Shown piece after piece: positions 24,101-32,976 of a stretch of DNA of 64,000 bases (the first letter of the stretch is position 1; every line of letters starts with the position of its first letter). Location: NCBI GenBank assembly GCA_036279015.1, contig DASUJY010000074.1:62001-126000 (forward strand), read 5' to 3'. Made by a program: the position numbers and the translations under genes. Origin of the DNA: DATEOR01 sp036279015. GTDB taxonomy: Bacteria; Actinomycetota; Thermoleophilia; Gaiellales; Gaiellaceae. The notes under the pieces were generated by a model. It searched no databases. It was not told the origin of the DNA and saw only the letters and a list, made by a program, of their open reading frames with translations.

Positions 24101-25336
24101 CTACGGCGTCGGGCGCTCCGTTCGCACCCAGCTGTCGGCGCGAAAGCGGAGGAGCCGGTACGCCGTCATCGTCTTCCGCACGACGAAGAGCGGGGACCTG
24201 GCGAGCGCCGCGTAGGCGCTGCGCGGAGCGGCGGCGGCGCGCAGGCCGACGAGGACGTAGAGGGGGAGCGCGCCGAGGACGACGAGCGACGGGGTCAGCG
24301 CCCAGATCCCTACGACGCCGACCGCGACAAGCGCCCCGCCGACCGCCGCGGTCACGACGGCGCCGGCGGCGAGGAAGCCGACCGGCGGCAGGGAGAGCTC
24401 GAGCGCCGAGAACGCGAGGGAGAGGCTGCGCTCGCGGGCCGCGGCGGCGAGGAGCCGCCCGCCGTAGGCCCTCGCGACGTGCAGCTTCCCGCCCTCCCAG
24501 CGCAGCTGCTGCTCCTCGGCGGCGCGCGCGTGAGGCGCAGGCGGCGAGCGGAGAACCGCGCCGGGAGCAAACGCCGGCCGCACCCCGGCGAGGAGCAGCT
24601 GGACGTGGTACTCGACGTCCTCGGCGCTCGTGAACGCCGTCCACGGGTGCGCGAGCAGGGCGTCGCGCGTGAAGAGCATGCCGTTGCCGGAAAGCGAAGC
24701 CGGCAGGCCGAGGGCGGCCTTCCCGAGCGGGCGCGCTCGGTTGACGAGGAGGAAGGCAGCTGCCCGAAGGGCCCCGTCCCGGGTGCCGTCGTCGGCGAGC
24801 AGAGACTCGCCCTGGACGACCTCGGCGCCCGTCTCGAGCTGGAGGACGAGCGCCTCCAGGAACGTGGGCACGGCAGCAGAGTCGGCGTCGACGACGACGA
24901 CGGCGTCGGGTGGCCGCTCCCCGGCGAGCAGGCGATCGAATGCCCACCGCAGAGCCTGGCCCTTGCCCCGCGCCTTCGGCTCGTTCCGCACGAGGACCTC
25001 GGCGCCCGCGGCAGCAGCCGCCGCTGCGGTCTCGTCGGTGCAGTTGTCGGCGATGACGACGATCTCGACCAGCTCTCGCGGATACGTCTGGGCACGGATG
25101 GAATCGACGCACGCCGCGATCGACCCCGCCTCGTCGTGGGCCGGGACGACGACTCCGAGCCGGGTCTCGCTCCGCGCCCTCTCGAGGGCCTTGCGGCGCG
25201 GATGGAGGAGCGCCGCGAGCACGAGGACGACGAGATAGAGCGCGAAGACCGCGAGGACGAGGCCCACGACAAAGAGGGCGGCGGCGCCGATCGAGGTCCC
25301 AACCTCCCCGATCGATATGGAGGTGGGTGCTGTCAT
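24101..25336 (-). CDS. Membrane glycosyltransferase, GT2 family
   Basis: The 411-aa protein has an N-terminal membrane helix (LFVVGLVLAVFALYLVVLVL), a GT-A domain with RLGVVVPAHDEAGSIAACVD, VVIADNCTDETAA and AVVVVDADSA (DxD-type metal site), then SLSGNGMLFTRDAL and the processive-like QQLRWEGGK (QxxRW). Two or three C-terminal helices follow. This is the layout of polysaccharide-type GT2 enzymes such as IcaA or hyaluronan synthase relatives. The ATG at 25336 is used; GTG 25342 is an alternative. It is divergent from the next glycosyltransferase pair. Confidence 0.87.
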   Translation of the reverse strand: MTAPTSISIGEVGTSIGAAALFVVGLVLAVFALYLVVLVLAALLHPRRKALERARSETRLGVVVPAHDEAGSIAACVDSIRAQTYPRELVEIVVIADNCTDETAAAAAAAGAEVLVRNEPKARGKGQALRWAFDRLLAGERPPDAVVVVDADSAAVPTFLEALVLQLETGAEVVQGESLLADDGTRDGALRAAAFLLVNRARPLGKAALGLPASLSGNGMLFTRDALLAHPWTAFTSAEDVEYHVQLLLAGVRPAFAPGAVLRSPPAPHARAAEEQQLRWEGGKLHVARAYGGRLLAAAARERSLSLAFSALELSLPPVGFLAAGAVVTAAVGGALVAVGVVGIWALTPSLVVLGALPLYVLVGLRAAAAPRSAYAALARSPLFVVRKTMTAYRLLRFRADSWVRTERPTP

Positions 25337-25404
25337 CCTCACCGATCGTCGTGACTCAGGGCCAGGCTGTTGCCGAGCCGCAAAAACCCTGCATCTACCG
25401 TCGT

Positions 25405-25432
25405 ATCATAGGCCGATGACCGGCTTGTCGAT
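25405..25432 (-). promoter_or_regulatory. Candidate promoter of the GT2 glycosyltransferase
   Basis: The minus strand carries TATGAT (25410-25405), a near-consensus -10, and ATCGAC or TCGACA about 15-16 nt upstream (25426-25432). The spacing is slightly short. It lies about 70 nt before the GT2 start, in the 174-bp divergent intergenic region. Confidence 0.35.
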
Positions 25433-25510
25433 CGCGGCGCGAGGCAACGCCCCGGGCCGCCCTTCGAGCGGCCGGACAGCATTTAGGACGACCGGCTCGT
25501 AGCGAAGCCG

Positions 25511-26746
25511 GTGCGGATCCTCGTCGTCTCGACTCGCTTTCCCTATCCGCCGCGGTGGGGGTTCGCGACGCGCGTCTACCAGCTTGCCCGCCTGCTCGCG
25601 CGGCGGGACCAGGTCACGCTTCTCTGCCCCGCCGAGGGTGTCGAGCCCGCGGACGTCGAGCTCCTGCGAGCCGAGCTCGAGGTCGAGATCGTCGAGCGCG
25701 CCGGCGGAACGGCCGCGCGTTCGAAGCGGGCGACGCAGCTCGCGTCGCTGGCAGGCGGGCGCTCGTTCCACCTGCGCGAGTTCGAGGGGCCTGAGCTCCA
25801 GGATGCGCTTGCCCGGCTCTGCTCCGAACGGCGCTTCGACGTCGTTCAGCTCGAGTCGAGCCTGCTCGGCGAGCTCGAGATCCCGGCCGGCCCGGCGGTC
25901 GTCCTCGACGAGCACAACGTCGAGTACGAGGTCTTCGAGCGCATGAGCGAAGGCGAGCGCTCCCCGCTTCGCCGCGCGTTCTACCGGCTCGAGTCCTCCC
26001 GCTTCCGCCCGTTCGAGCAGCGGTTGTGGCGAGCGGTGGACGGTTGCGCGGTCACGTCCCCTCGCGACGCCCGCGAGGTCGAGGCGCACGCGCCCGAGAC
26101 CGCGGTCGCGGTCGTCCCGAACGGCGTCGACGTCGACTACTTCCGCCCCGTCGCGCGGCGCGTCGAGCCTCGAAGCCTCGTCTTCAACGGCGTCCTCGAC
26201 TACCGGCCGAACCTCGACGGCGCCTGGTTCCTCGTCGACGAGATCATGCCGCGCCTCCGCGCGCGGTTCCCCGACGTGAGCGCGACCATCGTCGGCCGCG
26301 GCGCCCAGGCCGACCTCGCCCGCCTGCGGCGCGCAGGGGCCCAGGTGACGGGGGAGGTGCCGGACGTCCGTCCGCATCTCGCTTCCGCGGCTGTAGTCGT
26401 CGTTCCGCTTCGAATCGGCGGCGGGACGCGGCTCAAGGTCGTGGAGGGCCTGGCGCTCGGAAGGCCGATGGTGACGACGGCCCTCGGGTGCGAGGGAATC
26501 GACGTGGTCGACGGCGAGCACCTCCTCGTCCGCGACGACCCCGAGCAGTTCGCGGCGGGTGTCGAGTCGCTCTTCGCCGACCCGGACCTCGGGCAGCGGC
26601 TCGGCGCCACCGGCCGCAGGCTCATGGAGTCGGCGTACTCGTGGGAGGCGGCGGCCTCGCGCCTTCGTTCCCTCCACGAGCACGTGCGTCTCGACGACCG
26701 CTCCTCGCCCCCGTCCCGCCCACCCGCGGCGGTGGCCGGCAGATGA
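25511..26746 (+). CDS. Glycosyltransferase, GT4/GT1 family (TIGR03087-like)
   Basis: The 411-aa GT-B enzyme opens RILVVSTRFPYPPRWGFATR, the N-terminal donor/acceptor strand of the TIGR03087 group linked to exosortase-type polysaccharide loci. It continues with VLDEHNVEYEVFERM and the C-terminal VVPNGVDVDYF, LVFNGVLDYRPNLDGA, VVVPLRIGGGTRLKVVEGLA and GRPMVTT blocks that bind the sugar nucleotide. It starts at GTG 25511 and its stop overlaps the next glycosyltransferase start by 4 bp (ATGA). It acts in the cytoplasm on a lipid-linked intermediate. Confidence 0.87.
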   Translation: MRILVVSTRFPYPPRWGFATRVYQLARLLARRDQVTLLCPAEGVEPADVELLRAELEVEIVERAGGTAARSKRATQLASLAGGRSFHLREFEGPELQDALARLCSERRFDVVQLESSLLGELEIPAGPAVVLDEHNVEYEVFERMSEGERSPLRRAFYRLESSRFRPFEQRLWRAVDGCAVTSPRDAREVEAHAPETAVAVVPNGVDVDYFRPVARRVEPRSLVFNGVLDYRPNLDGAWFLVDEIMPRLRARFPDVSATIVGRGAQADLARLRRAGAQVTGEVPDVRPHLASAAVVVVPLRIGGGTRLKVVEGLALGRPMVTTALGCEGIDVVDGEHLLVRDDPEQFAAGVESLFADPDLGQRLGATGRRLMESAYSWEAAASRLRSLHEHVRLDDRSSPPSRPPAAVAGR

Positions 26747-27972
26747 ACAACGGCGGAGACAGCAGGACGAGGAAGCCGCGCGTCTGCATCGTGCGCGAGA
26801 TGGACGAGTACGAGCCCCCGGTCCAGCGGGAGGCAGAGGCGCTCGTGTCGGCCGGATTCGACGTCGAGGTCCTCTGCATGCGGCATCCGAATCGTCCTCG
26901 CCGAGTCGCCGTGAACGGCGTCGACATCACGAGCCTGCCGGCCAAGCACGGCCGCTCCACCCGGCTTCGCTACGTGGCCGACTACGGGTGGTTCTTCGTC
27001 CTCGCCGCGGCGACGCTGACGGGACGCCACCTTCGCCGCCGCTACGCCGTCGTCCAGATCAACACCATGCCCGACTTCCTCGTCTTCGCCGCCGCGATCC
27101 CGAAGCTGCTCGGCAGCCGGGTCGTTCTCTACCTGAACGAGCCGGTTCCCGAGCTGGCCGACACGCTCTTCGGATCGCCGCGGCTCCGGCGGGTGCTCGA
27201 GCGGGTCGAGCAGCGGTCGATCCGGTTCGCCGACCGCGCGATCACGGTCACCGAGCAGCTGAGGCAGCGGTTCGTCGAGCGCGGCGCCGACGGCGAGCGC
27301 ATCTCGGTCGTCCTGAACGGCGCCGACCCCGCAGTCAGGATCGGCTCCTGGCGACCGCCTCCGGCCGCCACGCAGAACGGCTTCACGGTCATGTCGCACG
27401 GCCTCATCGAGGAGCGGTACGGGCAGGAGACGCTCGTCGAGGCCGCGGGGCTCCTTCGTGACGAGATCCCCGGGCTGCGAGTCGTGCTGACCGGCCGAGG
27501 CACGCGCGTTCCCGCTCTCCTCGAGCAGGTTCGCGCGCTCCGCCTCGACGACGTCGTCTCGTTCGAGGGCTGGGTGCCGCACGAGCGCCTCAACGACCTC
27601 CTGCACGAGGCCGACGTCGGCGTTGTCGCCCAGAAGGCCTCGCCCTATTCTCACCTCGTGCACACGAACAAGATGGTCGACTACTGGCTGTTCGACCGGC
27701 CGGTGATCGCGAGCAGGCTCCGTGCCGTCTCCGAGACCTACGAGGACGACGTGCTCGAGTACTACGAGCCGGGCGACGCCGAGGATCTCGCCCGCGCGAT
27801 ACGAAAGCTCCACGCCGATCCCGGCCGCAGAGCGGCGCTCGTCCGCGCGGCGAGGTCGGCGCTCGAGCGAAAGGGATGGGCCGTCCAGCGGAAGATCTAC
27901 CTCGATGTCTTCGAAGAGCTCGTGCGCGACCGCGGCACCGCGGTGGCGAGTGAGCCCGCGCCCTCTCGGTAA
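26743..27972 (+). CDS. Glycosyltransferase, GT4 family
   Basis: The 409-aa GT-B protein opens RKPRVCIVREMDEYEPPVQR and shows the GT4 pattern: DRAITVTEQLRQRFVERGA, ISVVLNGADP, GFTVMSHGLIEERYGQETLV for the inter-domain phosphate site, LRVVLTGRGTRVPALL, and ADVGVVAQKASPYSHLV followed by TNKMVDYWLFDRPVIAS, which corresponds to the EX7E region with one Glu missing. Its ATG overlaps the previous stop, so the two transferases are coupled. The 3' end overlaps the start of the GH5 lipoprotein gene by 23 bp. Confidence 0.87.
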   Translation: MNNGGDSRTRKPRVCIVREMDEYEPPVQREAEALVSAGFDVEVLCMRHPNRPRRVAVNGVDITSLPAKHGRSTRLRYVADYGWFFVLAAATLTGRHLRRRYAVVQINTMPDFLVFAAAIPKLLGSRVVLYLNEPVPELADTLFGSPRLRRVLERVEQRSIRFADRAITVTEQLRQRFVERGADGERISVVLNGADPAVRIGSWRPPPAATQNGFTVMSHGLIEERYGQETLVEAAGLLRDEIPGLRVVLTGRGTRVPALLEQVRALRLDDVVSFEGWVPHERLNDLLHEADVGVVAQKASPYSHLVHTNKMVDYWLFDRPVIASRLRAVSETYEDDVLEYYEPGDAEDLARAIRKLHADPGRRAALVRAARSALERKGWAVQRKIYLDVFEELVRDRGTAVASEPAPSR

Positions 27973-29092
27973 GGCGGCGCTCCTCGCCTTCGCCGTCGTC
28001 GCGGCGCTCGTCCTCGCAGGCTGCGATAGCGGCTCGAGCTCTGTCTCCTCCACGCCTTCGACGGAGGCCGCCCCGCCCGCAGAGGCGCCGAAGGGCCTCC
28101 ACGTCTCGGGCAACCGCCTGCTCGACGCGAGCGGCGACGTCGTCCATCTGCGCGGAGTGAACCGCTCGGGCACGGAGTACGCCTGCATGCAGGGCTGGGG
28201 CATCTTCGACGGGCCGAACGACGCAGCCTCGGTGCGGGCGATGGCCTCGTGGCACGTGAACTTCGTGCGCGTGCCCCTGAACGAGGACTGCTGGCTCGGG
28301 ATCAACGGCGTGAAGAAGCGCTACGCCGGGCCGGTCTACAGGTCCGCGATCGTCGACTACGTCCGCCTGCTGCACCGGTTCGGCATGTACGCCGAGGTGT
28401 CGCTCATGTGGGCCGCGCCGGGCAAGTACCCGGCTACGTATCAGGCCGGCGGTCCCGACGCCGACCACGCCCCCGCGGTGTGGGCCGGCATGGCGAAAGC
28501 CTTCGCGGACGACCCGAACGTGATCCTCGCGCCCTGGGGCGAGACCGTCGTCGACCCGGAGTGCTTCCTCGAAGGCGGCGTCTGCGCTGCGACGTTCGGC
28601 CCGAACGACGAGCCGTACCGGATTGCCGGCATGCAGCAGGCCGTCGACGTGATGCGGAAGGCCGGCTATCGCGGGGTGATCGCCGTTCCGGGGGTCAACT
28701 TCGCCAACGACCTCAGTGGCTGGCTCGCCCACGCTCCCGACGATCCGCTCGGCCAGGTCGTCGCCGAGGCGCACGTCTACGGGAAGAACGTCTGTGGCTC
28801 GACCGACTGCTTCGACAAGACACTCGCGCCGGTCGCCGAGCGGGTGCCTCTCATCCTCGGCGAGACCGGCGAGGTCTACGACGCCTCCACCTGCGGCGCC
28901 AAGCACGTGTCGGAGATCCTCCGCTGGGCCGACGAGCACGACGTCGGCTACGCCGTCTGGGCCTGGGACGCCTGGGACACCTGCCTCTCGCTCGTGAAGG
29001 ACTACGAGGGAGCGCCGACGGACGAATACGGCAGCTGGGTGAAGTCCTACCTCGCGCTACAGGCCGACACGACCGGCCGACTCGGTCCCTGA
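27950..29092 (+). CDS. GH5-family glycoside hydrolase, lipoprotein
   Basis: The 380-aa protein starts at GTG 27950 with a lipoprotein signal peptide ending LVLAGC (lipidated Cys25) and a Ser/Pro linker. A GH5 barrel follows from LHVSGNRLLDASGDVVHLRG. Glu198 (APWGETVV) is the candidate acid/base and Glu305 (LILGETGE) the nucleophile. The catalytic domain is strikingly similar to that of the secreted paralog at 22733; here Trp-Gly precedes the acid/base Glu instead of Gln-Ser. It is coupled to two glycosyltransferases, which implies a role on the polysaccharide they help build. Confidence 0.86.
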   Translation: MSPRPLGKAALLAFAVVAALVLAGCDSGSSSVSSTPSTEAAPPAEAPKGLHVSGNRLLDASGDVVHLRGVNRSGTEYACMQGWGIFDGPNDAASVRAMASWHVNFVRVPLNEDCWLGINGVKKRYAGPVYRSAIVDYVRLLHRFGMYAEVSLMWAAPGKYPATYQAGGPDADHAPAVWAGMAKAFADDPNVILAPWGETVVDPECFLEGGVCAATFGPNDEPYRIAGMQQAVDVMRKAGYRGVIAVPGVNFANDLSGWLAHAPDDPLGQVVAEAHVYGKNVCGSTDCFDKTLAPVAERVPLILGETGEVYDASTCGAKHVSEILRWADEHDVGYAVWAWDAWDTCLSLVKDYEGAPTDEYGSWVKSYLALQADTTGRLGP

Positions 29093-30598
29093 GCGCCGGA
29101 AGCGGCGGGCCGCGGCCGTCCGGACTGCTTCCATCTCCTCCGCGGTCACGAGGCGGAGCACGAGTGCCAGCACGAAAAACGTGGCCACCCCGAGCGCCGC
29201 CGACTCGAGCGTCCCGAGGGGCTGAGCCAGCTCGGCGACGCCCCACATCGCCGCCGAGGCGAACGCGCAGAGCGCTACGCGACGCGCCTGGCTACGGCCG
29301 AAGAGCGACCGCCCGACGATCGCGAACCCGACCGAGACGATCAGCGCCTCGGTCAGGAGGAGGCTGAGGGCGGCCCCGATCGCGCCGTTGTCGTAGCGGC
29401 TCTCGGTGATCCTGATCAGCGCGAAGTTGAAGAGCGGGTTCACGACCGTCGCGCCGGCCATCACCCAGGTCCAGCGGACCTGACGCTTCGCCGCGACGAG
29501 CACCTGGTTGAGGATGACGTTCGCGTACATGAGCGGGATGCAGAGCCCGAGGACGACGAGGACGGGGGCGGCCTCGTGATACTCGGGGCCGTAGAGGAGG
29601 CCGATCGCAGGGCCCGCGAGCATCGCCGTCCCCGCGCAGATCGGCGCAGCGAGCACGAGCACGAGCTCGAGCGGCGTTCGCGCCGCTCGCCCCAGCTCCC
29701 GGGGGTCGCGCTCGAAGGCCGCGACCAGCCGCGGAAGCCAGGCGGTCGAGACGAGCACGGGCACGAACATGAGGGTCTGAAAGAGCTTCGTCGGCACGCC
29801 GTACCACGCGACCACCTCGGGCCGCGTCATCAGCGAGAGCATCACGGAGTCGATCCAGAGATAGACGAGGAAGAAGAGGCCAAAGGCCCAGTAGGCGAGG
29901 CTCTGCCTGACCATGTCGACGAGCCGGCGGAGATCGGTGCGAAGGTCGATCCGGACGTACCTCGAGAGCCAGTAGACGTTGGCCGCAACGAGCACGCCTG
30001 CGACGACGAACGAGCTGGCGGCGATCGAGACGACGCCGAAGCCCGCGAGCACGAGCGCGATCCCGAGCACTCCCTGCGAGGACTTGTTCACCACCTCCGT
30101 GTAGGCGATGTACCGCATCCGCTCGATCGCCTGAAAGCCGGCCTGCATGGGCTCGGCGAGCATCGTGAGGATCACGGCGCCGGCGACGAGGTAGAGGACG
30201 GTCAGCTGAGCGCCGTCGAAATGCGCCAGCCTCGCGTACACCAGCGTCGCCGCAACGAAGAGAGGCGTGAGGACGAGCCGGAGCACGATGCCGGTGCCGA
30301 GGAGGCCCGGAGCGGAGAGCGGGTCGACGACGATCTCGCGGACGAGGTAGTTGCGAGTCCCGAGTCCGAGCGCGACGCCGAGGACGCCCGTGACGGCGAG
30401 CGCGGTGACGAGGATTCCCATGTTCGTCGGGCCGAGAGCGCGTGGGACGACGATCGTCCACGCGAGCGACATCACCCAGGTCGTCGCCTGCCCGCCGGCG
30501 AGGGCGGCCAGGTTGCGGCGCAGGCGGGCGCTCGTCTCGACGGCGGGGCCGGTGACCACCTCGTGGTCGCGGTCGGCTGCCCACGCTTCGCTCGCCAT
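29057..30598 (-). CDS. Polysaccharide flippase (Wzx-like, MOP superfamily)
   Basis: The 513-aa integral membrane protein has about 12-14 hydrophobic helices in the MATE/oligosaccharide-flippase arrangement. It opens LRRNLAALAGGQATTWVMSL and has charged residues within helices, such as RYIAYTEVVNKSSQGVLGI. It should move the polyprenyl-linked repeat unit across the membrane for polymerisation. Its 3' end overlaps the convergent GH5 gene by 36 bp. The acyltransferase gene lies 7 bp upstream on the same strand, so the two form one unit after the Wzy terminator. Confidence 0.87.
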   Translation of the reverse strand: MASEAWAADRDHEVVTGPAVETSARLRRNLAALAGGQATTWVMSLAWTIVVPRALGPTNMGILVTALAVTGVLGVALGLGTRNYLVREIVVDPLSAPGLLGTGIVLRLVLTPLFVAATLVYARLAHFDGAQLTVLYLVAGAVILTMLAEPMQAGFQAIERMRYIAYTEVVNKSSQGVLGIALVLAGFGVVSIAASSFVVAGVLVAANVYWLSRYVRIDLRTDLRRLVDMVRQSLAYWAFGLFFLVYLWIDSVMLSLMTRPEVVAWYGVPTKLFQTLMFVPVLVSTAWLPRLVAAFERDPRELGRAARTPLELVLVLAAPICAGTAMLAGPAIGLLYGPEYHEAAPVLVVLGLCIPLMYANVILNQVLVAAKRQVRWTWVMAGATVVNPLFNFALIRITESRYDNGAIGAALSLLLTEALIVSVGFAIVGRSLFGRSQARRVALCAFASAAMWGVAELAQPLGTLESAALGVATFFVLALVLRLVTAEEMEAVRTAAARRFRRSGTESAGRVGL

Positions 30599-30605
30599 CC
30601 CGCGC

Positions 30606-31295
30606 CTACTCGAAGAGCGGGAAGGGGCCGTCGAGACGGTAGCCGACCGCGTCCCGCGGCCGTGTCCCGATCGGACGAGCCGGGACTCCGCCGACGATGG
30701 TGAAGGGCGCCACGTCGGCGGTCACGACGGCTCCAGCTCCGACGACCGAACCCCTGCTCAGCGTGACGCCGGGCAGGATGACGGCGCGCGTCCCGATGAA
30801 GACGTGATCCTCGATCGCGACCCGCCGGAGCTCGACGCGAAAGCCCGGGTCGGACACCGAGTGGGCCGCGCTGAGGATGGCCACCTCGGGTGAGACGCTC
30901 ACGTCGGCGCCGATCTCGAGCCCGCCGCGGACGTCGAGCGTGCAGTTCCGGTTGATGCGCGAGTTCTCCCCGATCCGCACTCGGTCCCGACGGATCTGGC
31001 CCGGCCCGTAAAACCAGACGTAGCAGCCCAGATGGATCCCGGCTCCGCGCGCGATCTCGATTCCGAGCGCCCGGGCGTACCACCAGCGCCGCAGTGCGAA
31101 GCTCGGGACGTGGGGGACCACGTAGTTCGTCACGTAGTTGAGCACGCGGACGAGCAGGAGGCGGGCCCGGCTACCGCCCGCGGTCTCGAGACGCGCCCCG
31201 TAGGCGGGCGCCGCGGGGCGCTCCTCCACACGCGGCACGGGTAGGGCGGGCGCAGGGCTTCCCACCGCTCGATCGTAGTTCGCGCTTGGCGACAC
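30606..31295 (-). CDS. Hexapeptide-repeat acyltransferase (WbbJ/maltose acetyltransferase-like)
   Basis: The 229-aa protein starts at GTG 31295. An N-terminal basic amphipathic part (RLLLVRVLNYVTNYVVPHVP) resembles those of membrane-associated colanic-acid acetyltransferases. The left-handed beta-helix follows: RDRVRIGENSRINRNCTLDV, then SVSPEVAILSAAHSVSDPGF with the catalytic His, and VFIGTRAVILPGVTLSRGSV. The C-terminal block is IVGGVPARPIGTRP. It probably O-acetylates a sugar of the repeat unit. A terminator precedes it, so it should have its own promoter. Confidence 0.85.
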   Translation of the reverse strand: MSPSANYDRAVGSPAPALPVPRVEERPAAPAYGARLETAGGSRARLLLVRVLNYVTNYVVPHVPSFALRRWWYARALGIEIARGAGIHLGCYVWFYGPGQIRRDRVRIGENSRINRNCTLDVRGGLEIGADVSVSPEVAILSAAHSVSDPGFRVELRRVAIEDHVFIGTRAVILPGVTLSRGSVVGAGAVVTADVAPFTIVGGVPARPIGTRPRDAVGYRLDGPFPLFE

Positions 31296-31311
31296 GTGGA
31301 CGCGCGGGAGC

Positions 31312-31333
31312 CAAAACCGTCCGTTTGGACGGT
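31312..31333 (-). terminator. Rho-independent-type terminator after the Wzy-like gene
   Basis: On the minus strand ACCGTCC pairs perfectly with GGACGGT around an AAAC loop and is followed by TTTTGG. The hairpin starts directly after the TAG of the Wzy-like gene. It would end the Wzz, small protein, Wzy operon. Confidence 0.7.
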
Positions 31334-32836
31334 CTAGCCCCCGCCCCCCTCTGTGGAGGCGTCTGCGGGCCGTTCGTCCGCGAGCCGGCGCGCGGCCTCG
31401 ACGAGGCCGAGGAACGTGCCCACGACGAACGCGACGCGGTAGAAGAAGAAGCCCTGGTCGACGTAGCCCTCGAAGGCGTAGCCGAGGAGGAGCCCGGCGC
31501 CGACGGCGCCGATGACCGCGAGCTCGCGATCGGCGACGCGTGCGAGCCGGCAGGCGCCGACGATCCCGAGGCCCAGCATCGACCAGAAGGCCAAGCTGCC
31601 GAGGAAGCCCGTGCGCATGAGGATGTAGAGAACGCCGTTGTGCGGGATGTAGGCGATGAGCGGATCGATGGAGCTGATGTCGGCGATCGGGAGCCGGTAG
31701 TCGATCGGCACGCCGAAGCCCTTCCCCAGCGGGCCGGCCTCGCGGATGTTGAGCTTGAGGTTCTCCTCTTCCTGGATGCGGTAGAGATCCGAGGACTCGT
31801 CGCGCGGGCTCGGAGAGATCAGCGAGTGGACGGCGCGCGCGGGCTGTGCGAAGCCGCCGGTGTTGTTCCAGAAGGCGGGCAGGTAGATCGCCAGCCCGAC
31901 CGCGAGCGCCCCGACCAGTGCCCCGACCACCTTGCGCCGCTCGGGAACCGCGACGAGCGTGACGAGGAGGACGACGATGACGCCGGCGGCGAGGACGACC
32001 CAGGCCGCCCGCCGGCTATTCGCAAGGTCGGCGGCGAGGACGAAGGGGGCGACCGCGGTCGCGGTCGTCCTCAGCCTCCCCGGAAGGTCGAAGAGCCAGA
32101 GTGCCACGACGAGCATCAGCAGGAGCGCGAAGAAGACCGCTTCCTCGTGCGCGAGAACGGCTTCGGGCCGCACCGGCAGATGGCGAATCGAGAGGAAGAT
32201 GAGGAGGCCCTGCCCTGCCTTGAAGCCGATCGTGACGACCAGCGCCCAGAGGATCGCGCGCACCGCCGAGCGTTTCGTCACAAGGGTGGAGGCAAGCAGG
32301 AACGTCGCCAGCAGGTAGGCGTAGGGGCGCGCCTCGGTGAACGCGAAGCGGATGTCACCGCCGTGCGCCCGGCCGACCAAGATCCCGAGGAGGACGACGC
32401 CGACGAGGGCGTAGAGGGCCTTGGCGAGCGGTGTCCCTGGCAACGCACGTACCTCCCCTGTGCCGGCCTTGAGGACGTAGACGCTGCCGATGAGGAGAAG
32501 GAGGAGGTCCGCGGGGCTGATGTGGAGGCTGCCGATTCCGTGGAAGAGCGGGATCTGCGCCGTCGCCGCGCCCGCGCGCGGGCCGACCGTGTACCCGAAC
32601 TGCTCGACGAGGAGTGCTCCCGTGAGCAGGACCGTCGGTCCGAATTCGGGCTTCTGCCAGAGGAAGATCGGGAGGAGGACGATGGCGATCACGAGCACGG
32701 CGGCGCGATGGCCGCTCGCCATCAGCTGCCCGGCGACGAGCCCCGAGACCACGGCGCCGCCGCCGACGAGGGCGCCGATGCCTATCACCGGCCCGCGTCC
32801 GCCGACCGGCAGGGCGCGGGCCGTCAGGGACGTCAC
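31334..32836 (-). CDS. O-antigen ligase/polymerase-like membrane protein (Wzy/WaaL-like)
   Basis: The 500-aa product has about 12 membrane helices and one long extracytoplasmic loop containing SDLYRIQEEENLKLNIREA followed by GPLGKGFGVPIDYRLPIADI and DPLIAYIPHNGVLYILMRTG. The RxxE...G.G.G...HN pattern is that of the Wzy_C/O-antigen ligase family, in which loop Arg and His residues are catalytic. GTG 32836 overlaps the stop of a 47-residue membrane gene by 4 bp. It should polymerise or ligate the repeat unit at the outer membrane face. Confidence 0.85.
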   Translation of the reverse strand: MTSLTARALPVGGRGPVIGIGALVGGGAVVSGLVAGQLMASGHRAAVLVIAIVLLPIFLWQKPEFGPTVLLTGALLVEQFGYTVGPRAGAATAQIPLFHGIGSLHISPADLLLLLIGSVYVLKAGTGEVRALPGTPLAKALYALVGVVLLGILVGRAHGGDIRFAFTEARPYAYLLATFLLASTLVTKRSAVRAILWALVVTIGFKAGQGLLIFLSIRHLPVRPEAVLAHEEAVFFALLLMLVVALWLFDLPGRLRTTATAVAPFVLAADLANSRRAAWVVLAAGVIVVLLVTLVAVPERRKVVGALVGALAVGLAIYLPAFWNNTGGFAQPARAVHSLISPSPRDESSDLYRIQEEENLKLNIREAGPLGKGFGVPIDYRLPIADISSIDPLIAYIPHNGVLYILMRTGFLGSLAFWSMLGLGIVGACRLARVADRELAVIGAVGAGLLLGYAFEGYVDQGFFFYRVAFVVGTFLGLVEAARRLADERPADASTEGGGG

Positions 32837-32976
32837 AGCGATCCCGCCTTCACGCTCACGTAGGCCAGGACGACGGCCGTCAGCCCGGCTGCGTAACGCG
32901 CCGCTCGGCGCGTGTCGATCGGGCTGAGTCCCAGGGCGATGTACGCGACCAGGAGGAGCAGGCCCCAGCGGGTCAC
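32833..32976 (-). CDS. 47-aa two-helix membrane protein coupled between Wzz- and Wzy-like genes
   Basis: GTG 32976 overlaps the stop of the Wzz-like gene (GTGA), and its own stop overlaps the GTG of the Wzy-like gene in the same way. The product has two hydrophobic helices (TRWGLLLLVAYIALGLSPID and AARYAAGLTAVVLAYVSVKAG) joined by a short basic turn. Double translational coupling in an operon is strong evidence that it is a real gene. No family is recognised. It may be a small subunit that links chain-length control to the polymerase. Confidence 0.75.
   Translation of the reverse strand: MTRWGLLLLVAYIALGLSPIDTRRAARYAAGLTAVVLAYVSVKAGSL

Noticed and set aside
25418..25500. Repeated GACCGGCT copies as operator sites before the glycosyltransferase genes
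   Set aside because: Only two copies of a short GC-rich word; expected by chance at this GC content.
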